Assembly (NCBI GenBank): GCA_012934845.2
Contig: WNNJ02001053.1
Span: 1 to 64,000, forward strand
DNA: 64,000 nucleotides
Direction of reading: 5' to 3'
Source: Pomphorhynchus laevis
Lineage: Eukaryota; Acanthocephala; Palaeacanthocephala; Echinorhynchida; Pomphorhynchidae
Shown: in pieces, positions 27,024 to 35,225 of the stretch
Layout of the letters: each line of letters starts with the position of its first letter
Position numbering within the stretch: the first letter of the stretch is position 1
The notes under the pieces: model-generated
What the model saw: the letters and a program-made list of their open reading frames with translations, nothing else
Database searches by the model: none
Told to the model about the DNA's origin: nothing
Made by a program: the position numbers and the translations under genes

Positions 27024-28076
27024 ATAGTCAAACAGAGGAAGACTACAAAGCGAGGTTATGCTGCCAAGTTCGTGGATTATCAGGTTCGGTGTTCAAGTGA
27101 AGATTGTCATGTGTGGACAAGTGTTTCAGTTCCCGGGGAAAAGAAAACAGCTCTGTCTAATGCATCTTTCTACTGCGGGTACTGCTGCGCATCTTTGATA
27201 AATGATTTGAAGACGGAATCTACCCCCTTGGTTGTCGGTCAGTCGAGTTGTAATTCTCTTGGACACATATCAGCTCCACCTATTCCAAAAAGCATAAGTG
27301 CCGGTCAAAGTAAGGAAGTTCTTATTTCCAAATCTACTAAGAATGTTGAAAATTCCAGTCATAGTGATGGAAGCTATTCTGACTCTATATATCCCTCCTC
27401 AAGTCTTAACTCTATATATCCCTCCTCAAGTCTTGCAAATAATCCAATGAATATAGATTTAACTGTAGAGGGTGAGACTGTAGCCATGGATGTTCCAGTG
27501 CATTTACCTGATGTTACTAATGATGAAAATACATATTGTCAGGTTTTGAATCATGGTCATATGTATGATAATGGGACTGTCAAAAAGAAGGAGCAAGCGT
27601 CAACGATAAGTCAACATAAAAAATCCGCAGTGTCACGTGACAGTTTCGAATTGCAAATGGGTAATAATAGGAAACACACCGCTGATCGAAGTAGATCTGT
27701 TATTCTGGCCAATGTAAGAGAATCTTTATTTGAGAACGCACAAGTACGTCTTAACGAGGACGTCCAGAGTGTGAGATTTATATTGACGCAGGTACTTGGT
27801 TCTTGCAATGTGGATATTGTCAAACGTGTTAAACTCGTTGCATTATTTCGACTGGGTAAGCGTGATACACTTAGTAATAGGCCGCGTTTACTCAAGGCCG
27901 TATTTAGAGAGCAGTCGCATGCTGAGTTAATTCTTCGGAATTCATATCGTTTAAAAGGATCCCATGTTAGTCTCTTAAAAGATCTTGACGCTCTTCAAAG
28001 GGAGAAATTGTCTCAAGCTAAGAAAGAACTTGCATCTCGTGTTGCACTTGGTGAGAGCAATCTATGTGTGCAATGA
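27024..28076 (+). CDS. LB ORF1 (plus copy)
   Basis: The frame opens VKQRKTTKRGY and continues YQVRCSSEDCHVW with SFYCGYCCASL, the four-Cys zinc finger. A linker contains a duplicated SIYPSSSL, and the RNA-binding-like part reads RSVILANVRESLFENAQVRLNEDVQSVRFIL, LVALFRLGKRD, RPRLLKAVF, SHVSLLKDLDALQREKLSQAKKEL, GESNLCVQ. No ATG is in place at the basic start, so the original start codon is probably mutated. The end is premature because of the RT patch. Confidence 0.8.
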   Translation: MVKQRKTTKRGYAAKFVDYQVRCSSEDCHVWTSVSVPGEKKTALSNASFYCGYCCASLINDLKTESTPLVVGQSSCNSLGHISAPPIPKSISAGQSKEVLISKSTKNVENSSHSDGSYSDSIYPSSSLNSIYPSSSLANNPMNIDLTVEGETVAMDVPVHLPDVTNDENTYCQVLNHGHMYDNGTVKKKEQASTISQHKKSAVSRDSFELQMGNNRKHTADRSRSVILANVRESLFENAQVRLNEDVQSVRFILTQVLGSCNVDIVKRVKLVALFRLGKRDTLSNRPRLLKAVFREQSHAELILRNSYRLKGSHVSLLKDLDALQREKLSQAKKELASRVALGESNLCVQ

Positions 28077-28195
28077 TATAGTTATCCAATGATATAGTTA
28101 AACTGCAACGGGATATCAATAAAGTCGAAAATTGGGTTCTGCACAATAGGTTGATTGTAAATATATCAAAATGCAAACATTTACATGTTTTTAAT
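28076..28195 (+). other. RT thumb fragment patched into LB
   Basis: CAATGATATAGTTA is repeated twice (28070-28096), then the frame reads DIVKLQRDINKVENWVLHNRL and IVNISKCKHLHVFNCDVSD. The first part is an RT segment that normally follows the YADD motif; the last part is endonuclease sequence. The join occurs at TTTAATTGTGATG, where both sources share bases. Confidence 0.75.
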
Positions 28196-28850
28196 TGTGA
28201 TGTATCCGATGCTGAGATATCCATCCCAGGCTATTCTTTGTTCCGTAGTGATCGGATAGGGGGTAGGGGTGGTGGCGTAGCTTTCTTTATGAGAGACGAA
28301 GTTAAGGTGCGCGTTTTGAGTAAGTCGTCTATTGATAGAGTTGAGAGTTTGTGGTGTCAGGTGAAGTTTGATAACAGCTCACCCATCATACTGGATCTTG
28401 TGTATCGTGCTCCTAAGGCAATATCTTAGAAACTCATTGAAGAGATAGAGTTGTATACGCGAGGAGATTGTGATACTGTGATAATTGGGGATCTGAATAT
28501 GCCAGATGTTGAATGGACTTCGAATACGGTTCTTCCTGCTTGTGATAGTGAATCTTGTGACCTTATGGAGTGTTTTACTTATTGTGGTCTTGCTCAATTT
28601 GTTGATGTACATACTCGCTTTTCAAGTTGTAGTTCTTCCCTTCTTGATCTTTGCCTATCGACAAACAGTCAATTAATCAGTAGTATCCAATATGATTATC
28701 CTGTTGGTTTGTCTGATCACTGTGTAGTTAAAGTTTTGCTAAATATACAAATGAGGGTGTTTCATCATGCTCGGTACAAACGTCAGATTAATGTTTTTCG
28801 GGCGAACTATGATGTTATTACATCAAAGCTGCATAGAGTAAGTTAGCTTG
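28195..28850 (+). pseudogene. LB endonuclease (plus copy)
   Basis: NCDVSDAEISIPGYSLFRSDRIGGRGGGVAFFM, ILDLVYRAP, a stop at 28428, IIGDLNMPDVEW, SSLLDLCLSTNS and VGLSDHCVVKVLL can be read. The TETW strand is lost to the patch and GDFN reads GDLN. A linker with WFDTELATAMKARDFS follows at 28950-29119. Confidence 0.8.
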
Positions 28851-29395
28851 ATCCGGCTGTTGTTGGAGTTGACGAGACCTGGGATCATTTTCGCGTGACG
28901 CTTGATTTTCTAATGGTAAAATTTTCACCTTTGAAGTCTAAGAATTGTCAGAAGAGCGCTCGTTGGTTTGATACTGAGCTGGCTACTGCGATGAAAGCTC
29001 GTGACTTCAGTTTTAAATACTTTAAGGGTGGGTTTTGTGAATATGGTGTTTATAAGCAGGCGAGAAATTTCTTCAATTCTATAAAGCGACATAAGCGCTT
29101 TTTTTTGAAAATGGTCTAGCTCATAGTTGTAGACATGATCCCAAAGCTCTCTTTCTATATGTGAATAGTAGTAGGAACGCTAATAAAACAATTGGCCAAT
29201 ATTTTGATAGCGTTATTGAAGACGACCTTGCTGAGATGTTCTCAAGATATTTTTACTTGTACAAAGGGACTACAAACGAGTATTCTGAACCTATCCAGAA
29301 CAGTGAGACGATAAGAGGTGCTAGTGTTTCATATCCTAGTTTAGACATAGCTAATTTGATAACTCCTGAGAAAGTTTTAGCTGAACTGCATCGTC
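28851..29395 (+). pseudogene. LB linker (plus copy)
   Basis: Encodes LDPAVVGVDETWDHF, ARWFDTELATAMKARDFSFKYFKGGF and NANKTIGQYFDSVIEDDLAEMFSRYF, then PEKVLAELHRL. A stop at 29117 splits it. It ends where the inverted copy begins. Confidence 0.75.
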
Positions 29396-30324
29396 TGCAT
29401 ATAAAAAGCATACAAATCGTATGCATATAAAAGCATCCGAGAATCAATAAATTCCGGGATATCGTTGATGTAGACACTAAATAACAATGGACCCAATACT
29501 GAACCTTGAAGCACCCCTATATTACATGGCCGCGAAGAAGAGTAAAAATTATCTACATGCACACAATAACTACGATTGCTTAAAAACGATTCAATCCATC
29601 TAACAAGCAAAAATGGAATGCCACTTTTCTCTAGTTTATTTAGGAGGAATCTATGGTCTACTCTGTCAAATGCCTTAGAGAAATCGAAGAATATGATGTC
29701 AGTAGCAATGGATACGGCTTTATTAGCTGACCAATCAAGATGGGCAGCGAGTAGATTAGTAACTGTCGAATAACCCTTACGGAAACCATGTTGCTCAGAA
29801 GCTATTACATTATTCTCACTATAAAACTTGACCATATAACCATGTATAATTCGCTCTGACATTCTACAACATAAGCAAGTAATACTTACTGGTCTATAAT
29901 TGTCTACTGAAGATCTATCACCCTTTTTGAAGATGGGGTGAATGATCGATTGTTTCCACTCTTTTGGAAGATTCGTATCAATAATAGATTGTCGAAATAT
30001 GTTACAAAGTGGTGTATATATTGAGTCTGCTATTCGACGAAGATATATCGAAGGTAATAAATCATCACCTTTGGAGTTTGTCTCTTTAAGACGATGCAGT
30101 TCAGCTAAAACTTTCTCAGGAGTTATCAAATTAGCTATGTCTAAACTAGGATATGAAACACTAGCACCTCTTATCGTCTCACTGTTCTGGATAGGTTCAG
30201 AATACTCGTTTGTAGTCTCTTTGTACAAGTAAAAATGTCTTGAGAACATCTCAGCAAGGTCGTCTTCAATAACGCTATCAAAATATTGGCCAATTGTTTT
30301 ATTAGCGTTCCTACTACTATTCAC
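29377..30324 (-). pseudogene. LB linker and reverse transcriptase (minus copy)
   Basis: A 315-residue open frame: NKTIGQYFDSVIEDDLAEMF, KGDDLLPSIYLRRIADSI, IHPIFKKGDRSSVDNYRPVS, CCRMSERIIHGYMV, EQHGFRKGYSTVTNLL, IIFFDFSKAFDRVDHRFL, GVLQGSVLGPLLFSVYIND and LLYAYDLYAF. Motif C reads YAYD rather than YADD, so one catalytic Asp is lost. The frame then reads straight into the start of the other arm. Confidence 0.88.
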
Positions 30325-30388
30325 ATATAGAAAGAGAGCTTTGGGATCATGTCTACAACTATGAGCTAGACCATTTTCAAAAAAAGCG

Positions 30389-31600
30389 CTAATGTCGCTT
30401 TAAAGAATTGAAGAAATTTCTCGCCTGCTTATAAACACCATATTCACAAAACCCACCCTTAAAGCATTTAAAACTGAAGTCATGAGCCTTCATCGCAGTA
30501 GCCAGCTCAGTATCAAACCAACGAGCGCTTTTCCGACTAGTCTTAGACTTCAAATGTGAGAATTTTACCATTAGAGAATAAAGCGTCACGCGAAAATGAT
30601 CCCAGGCCTCGTCAACTCCGACAACAGCCGGATCAAGCCTAACTTACTCTATGCAGCTTTGATGTAATAGCATCATAGTTCGCCCGAAAGACATTAATCT
30701 GACGTTTGTACCGAGCATGATAAAACACCCTCATTTATATATTTAGCAAAACTTTAACTACAGCGTGATCAGACAAACCAACAGGAGAATCATATTGGAT
30801 ACTAGTGATTAATTGACTGTTTGTCGATAGGCAAAGATCAAGAAGGGAAGAACTACAACTTGAAAAGCGAGTATGTACATCAACAAATTGAGCAAGACCA
30901 CAATAAGTAAAACACTCCATAAGGTCACAAGATTCACTATCACAAGCAGGAAGAACCGTATTCGAAGTCCATTCAACATCTGGCATATTCAGATCCCCAA
31001 TTATCACAGTATCACAATCTCCTCGCGTATACAACTCTATCTCTTCAATGAGTTTCTAAGGTATTGACTTAGGAGCACGATACACAAGATCCAGTATGAT
31101 GGGTGAGCTGTTATCAAACTTCACCTGACACTACAAACTTTCAACTCTATCAATAGACGACTTACTCAAAACGCCCAACTTAACTTCGTCTCTCATAAAG
31201 AAAGCTACGCCACCACCCCTACCCCCTATCCGATCACTACGGAACAAAGAATAGCCTGGGATGGATACCTCAGCATCGGATACATCACAATTAAGCCAAG
31301 ATTATGTAATACCAACTATAATTGGATTAACAGACTCGATCCTAAACTTTAGCTCATCGACTTTCTGTAACAAGCTCCGAACATTACAATAAAATATACT
31401 ATGACTTTTATTCACACCAGTGCGAGTAATAATATCATCTTTAGCAATCTGGCACACTTCAGATCCCAATTCAGCTAGGCACTTATATGCTGTAAGACCT
31501 TGCCAAAACCCTCCACATTCATGAGAGGCGATACATCTAGTGGGGACCAACTGATTACAATGCGTCGCCTCACTACTTGAATATTTGGCACACATAGATT
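30389..31600 (-). pseudogene. LB ORF2 endonuclease (minus copy)
   Basis: Starts in the -1 frame at the ATG 31595 (MCAKYSSSEATHC), reading SHSIFYCNVRSLLQKVDELKFRI and IVGIT with a stop in TETW. IPGYSLFRSDR, GGRGGGVAFFM, IIGDLNMPDVEW, SSLLDLCLSTNS and SPVGLSDHAVVKVLL follow. The histidine of SDH is kept but TETW is destroyed. The linker continues to 30389. Confidence 0.8.
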
Positions 31601-32225
31601 GCTCTCACCAAGTGCAACACGAGATGCAAGTTCTTTCTTAGCTTGAGACAATTTCTCCCTTTGAAGAGCGTCAAGATCTTTTAAGAGACTAACATGGGAT
31701 CCTTTTAAACGATATGAATTCCGAAGAATTAACTCAGCATGCGACTGCTCTCTAAATACGGCCTTGAGTAAACGCGGCCTATTACTAAGTGTATCACGCT
31801 TACCCAGTCGAAATAATGCAACGAGTTTAACACGTTTGGCAATATCCACATTGCAAGAACCAAGTACCTGCGTCAATATAAATCTCACACTCTGGACGTC
31901 CTCGTTAAGACGTACTTGTGCGTTCTCAAATAAAGATTCTCTTACATTGGCCAGAATAACAGATCTACATCGATCAGCGGTGTGTTTCCTATTATTACCA
32001 ATTTGCAATTCGAGACTGTCACGTGACACTGCGGATAGTGTATGTTGACTTATCGTTGACGCTTGCTCCTTCTTTTTGACAGTCCCATTATCATACATAT
32101 GACCATGATTCAAAACCTGACAATATGTATTTTCATCATTAGTAACATCAGGTAAATGCACTGGAGCATCCATGGCTACAGTCTCACCCTCTACAGTTAA
32201 ACCTATATTCATTGGATTATTTGCG
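31475..32225 (-). CDS. LB ORF1 C-terminal part (minus copy)
   Basis: Retains the linker and RNA-binding-like part with its natural end: GESNLCVPNIQVVRRRIVIS and WSPLDV, stop at 31475. The zinc finger is cut off at 32225. The codons CCA AAT ATT lie where LA, LA2 and LC have A AAT TTT. Confidence 0.82.
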
Positions 32226-32595
32226 TATGAGTATGGTCTGGCAAATTCTTAATGATTTGGATCATCAACTTCGAAATTGTCTTCATTTGCGCTCATCCAA
32301 TATCCTCCGAGGCCATGGTTTAACCCTGCGACGTGAAAGGATAAGAAAATCACGAGCTGTTCAATTTGATCGGCGAGTTGTATCTCTGTGGAATAGGCTT
32401 GGAGAGTCAACAGTGTGCAGTAGCAATATCAACGAATTCAAAAAGAAATTACGGATGGAGAATGTCATGGGGAAAGCTGTTTTTCCGTATTTGTGATACT
32501 TTTATTAGATTTTCTTTTATTTCTGCAGTGATCCAGCCAATTAAGCCATGCTTTTATGTGCTGTTGAAACATTAATAATAATAATTCAGTATGTA
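32226..32595 (+). pseudogene. CR1-like LINE C-terminus and 3' end
   Basis: MSMVWQILNDLDHQLRNCLHL, SSNILRGHGLTLRRERIRKS, RAVQFDRRVVSLWNRLGEST and INEFKKKLR make the typical RT C-terminal tail. After the stop at 32494, GATCCAGCCAATTAAGCC, a weak hairpin and a TTAATAATAATAATT tail follow. This piece could be the missing 3' end of LB or of a related LINE; the style matches but the overlap cannot be tested here. Confidence 0.75.
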
Positions 32596-32599
32596 TATC

Positions 32600-32830
32600 A
32601 GAACCATGGGAACTGCAGCAACCACCACTCGTTCTCATTTCGAATCCAGTTCTTTATATTGAATTTAAATTCATTGATTGTCTGCACCGCAACGACATCA
32701 ACTGTAAGATTCCAAACATTCGCCGCTCGATGAAACAGTCGAAAATGACGAGAGTATTTTCCGTGTTCATGTACTACCAGTACTTTTGATTGCTCTCCAC
32801 GTCCATCCTGATCATTGAGTTCATCTCTAT
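32600..32830 (-). pseudogene. LINE RT C-terminal fragment
   Basis: On the minus strand: DELNDQDGRGEQSKVLVVHE, HGKYSRHFRLFHRAANVWNL, TVDVVAVQTINEFKFNIKNW, ending at a stop near 32610. The pattern RG ... SRxxFFxxRxxNxWN ... FK is the end of CR1/Jockey-type RTs. It lies tail-to-tail with the plus-strand LINE end at 32595. Confidence 0.6.
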
Positions 32831-33240
32831 TTTCTGGAAAATTTCATTTGCTGCAGCTGTTTCAGACGAGACAAAAGTAGAAAGAATTTCTAATATTCAT
32901 GCATTCTTCACAAAAGACGATGTATCATTTCTAGAAAAAAAAACTTTACAATTATTTATTTTATTAATTATTAATAACGTTATTATTAACGTGGCGAAAT
33001 CTAAACAAGCGCGGGTAAACGGCGGAAGTAACTATGACTTTTTCGAGCTTTTTTTTGTAGATCGATACGAGGGAATTTTGAATTGATATGGGCCGCAGGT
33101 CTTTAGGACATGAGACCGGATATTAATTATTAATAATAAGGGTTTTCTTAAATAAATAATACAAAGTGTTCATCGTCAGAAATAGAGAAACAGTAAGCTA
33201 CAAAAACAAGAAAACGAATTGATATAATGACACTGTTTAA
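32831..33240. other. Spacer with a short element J repeat
   Basis: A plus-strand open frame (32790-33086) has no recognisable domain. Bases 33050-33120 repeat 34260-34330 (GTAGATCGATACGA, GGCCGCAGGTCTTTAGGACA) in the same orientation, so this is a small extra copy of element J. The remainder is A/T-rich. Confidence 0.5.
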
Positions 33241-34795
33241 TCTTCTTACATGACTCACGACCTCAGGTCTAGTGGGATCTGAGCCCTCCAGTGGAGCCAA
33301 CACGCCGCTCTTCGACTTAACTACCCGGAGTCTTTCACATCCCCCCGCGAAGAGTCCAATTGAGGCGGACTATGCTGGGTAATCGAGAGACGAAGAGCTT
33401 GAGAAAGCTTATAGAGAAGAAGACTAATCCCGAGATAGCCCAAGTGCCCCAGAGGCGCACCTGAGTTTTCCCTTTCAATGACAGATGCTGGGTCAGTTTC
33501 AGAGCCCATCTAGCTCTCTTCAGGATACGTTTAAGTCTATCCAGGACTGCTTTCGCCGACCAGTTCACAGTAACGGTGAACCCAGGTATTTTACTCGACT
33601 CGTGAAGACAGGGAGTGGCTGATTAGCCAAAATAGAGGAGAGCGCAGAGAGTGCTAATCTATTGAGTTTTTTCTTTGTTGCAGGGGCGCCATGAAAGACA
33701 GCCACCTGCGATTTAGCGGAGTTTAGAATAAGATTGGACTTGGGTAACTGGTATTTTAATCTTAAAAAGAAACGGCTGATGTCCGAAAGTACGTCTTTGC
33801 ACCTGCGTCAAGAGAACAGGGCTTTGGTATCATCAGCGTATACCACTAGACGTTGTTCGCGTTTAAATATTTTAAAGAGTTCAATGGAAGCAGCAAGGAA
33901 CACGATAGGATAAAGAGTGGATCGTTGGGGCAACCCGTAATAGGGTAAAACTGATGCGCATCAAGGTCGTCTTCATAATAGAATCGCTTGGTGTACAGCA
34001 GTATCTCCATCCTGTTAACAATTCTCGCATGCAACCCAAAGGACCTTAGAGAAGAGATAACAAAGGGAATGGATATGCGGTCAAATGCAGCAGAAAAATC
34101 AAGGAAAACAGCCACATAAAGTTGATGACTATTATCCTGTCAGAACTGATGCACTTCACCTACAGCTGAATGGACCGAGCGACCTTTGACGAACCCATGG
34201 AAACTTTGTGAGATTAAATATCGCCTTCTCAAATAATCGCGGATTCTACGCGCAAGCACTTTTTCGTAGATCGATACGATGGAATTTTGAATCGATATAG
34301 GCCGCAGGTCTTTAGGACATGAGACCGAATTTTTGTTAGGTAGAAATATACGTCTACTAATGTTGATGCTGGCCACATCGGATGGGGCGGCTATTAACAT
34401 TGTTACGGCCACTTCTCTTCTTTGATCGGCTGTCAAAAGCTGACAGGCACGAGAAGAGAATGGAGCGACGGATTTTGAGGTGTGTGGAAGAGGCCCCCAG
34501 GAGTTAAGGATATCTGTGAAAAATAAATCTCTACTTCTGAAGTCTCCCCAAGGCGGGATTGGCTGAGGTGATTGAGTGGCTCCATAATTATGTAGGGATA
34601 GTGACTCCTCTAAAACTTTATCAATACCTATATTACCAATCCAACCCAATGCCCTATTCCTCTAACACACAAACTTCTCCTTCTTGAATATCTTCCAGAA
34701 GGAAGACTGGGCAGGATTAAGGGAAGCAATGCTTGCCCTATCCTTAACCAGTTGGAACCTATATCTAGTGCTCCTATATTCTTTCGATAGAACTT
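33241..34795 (-). pseudogene. Element J: non-LTR reverse transcriptase (broken)
   Basis: Minus-strand pieces: SPQPIPPWGDFRSRDLFFTD, RRIFLPNKNSVSCPKDLRPI, SIQNSIVSIYEKVLARRIRD, SFHGFVKGRSVHSAVGEV, VAVFLDFSAAFDRISIPFV (motif A), ITGCPNDPLFILS (decayed motif B), VVYADDT (motif C, about 33830) and VNWSAKAVLDRLKRILKRAR. Motif order and spacing are those of a non-LTR RT but the sequences differ from the CR1-like families here. Shifts lie near 34120, 33900 and 33600. Confidence 0.7.
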
Positions 34796-35225
34796 GCCTG
34801 GCAGGCGCACCAGGCCAAAATCGAGTTAAGGCGCAAAACTGCGAAGGGGGAATGTCCATTCCGAGCGCTTTATTTGGGACCACTCGTAACCAGGAACTGG
34901 CGTGAGGGCGTGACACAGCAAGCGATCGAGCTCTGTTGAAGTGGTGAACGTCCGTAAGCATTTGCTCGTGAACTTTATTATCGAGGAGCATTGATAGCTT
35001 GTGTTGACTGTCAGATTGCATTATTGGTGGTGATTCATGTAGTGAAGATAATCTCTCGATAAAGTCAGATAGTCCTGGGAAAGTATTGACAGAAAGTCCC
35101 CATTCGGCACATACCCTTTGTACACTGGCAATGTACGCACAAGGTGCATGCTTCACAGTTTCGCGGATCCCGAAGCCACCCAACCTTAAAGGAAGCGTAA
35201 TTTGGGTTCGCATCTGAGGCTTTAG
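34795..35225 (-). CDS. Element I, continuation after amber stop
   Basis: In the same frame as the upstream ORF: MRTQITLPLRLGGFGIRETV, then YIASVQRVCAEWG, FNRARSLAVSRPHASSWLRV, PNKALGMDIPPSQFCALTRFW. The SAWL / SSWLRVVP ... F-x-x-x-x-R segment corresponds to the start of the C-terminal domain of element H (ASAWLTAYPS). The Cys-His part is missing here because element J sequence follows. Exact boundary with J is uncertain. Confidence 0.65.

Larger units (their letters stand above)
26986..29395 (+). mobile_element. LINE LB, plus copy (left arm of inverted pair)
   Basis: Contains 5' UTR, ORF1, endonuclease and linker, and stops at GAACTGCATCGTCT before the RT. The equivalent stretch occurs in reverse from about 30105 to 32225. 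Within this copy the ORF1/ORF2 junction is replaced by an RT fragment at 28076-28195. Confidence 0.9.
29396..32225 (-). mobile_element. LINE LB, minus copy (right arm plus RT)
   Basis: On the minus strand it runs from ORF1 codons at 32225 through endonuclease and linker to the RT, ending at a YAYD motif at 29420. Arms of about 2 kb match the plus copy; the 0.7 kb RT in the middle is the unpaired loop. Neither 3' UTR nor tail is present on either arm, so this is not an ordinary insertion pair. Confidence 0.9.

Noticed and set aside
27072-28076. Start of LB ORF1 at the GTG 27072
   Set aside because: The frame is open further upstream with the basic KQRKTTKRG leader typical of these ORF1 proteins, so the true start lies before 27060 and is probably mutated.
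32790-33086. Protein-coding gene on the plus strand
   Set aside because: No domain, overlaps a minus-strand LINE C-terminus at one end and an element J repeat at the other, and the latter half is low-complexity.
34140-34660. RNase H domain (GWIGNIGIDKVLEE)
   Set aside because: It resembles the WxPxHxGIxGNExAD motif only loosely; it lies upstream of RT motifs on this strand, whereas LINE RNase H follows the RT.
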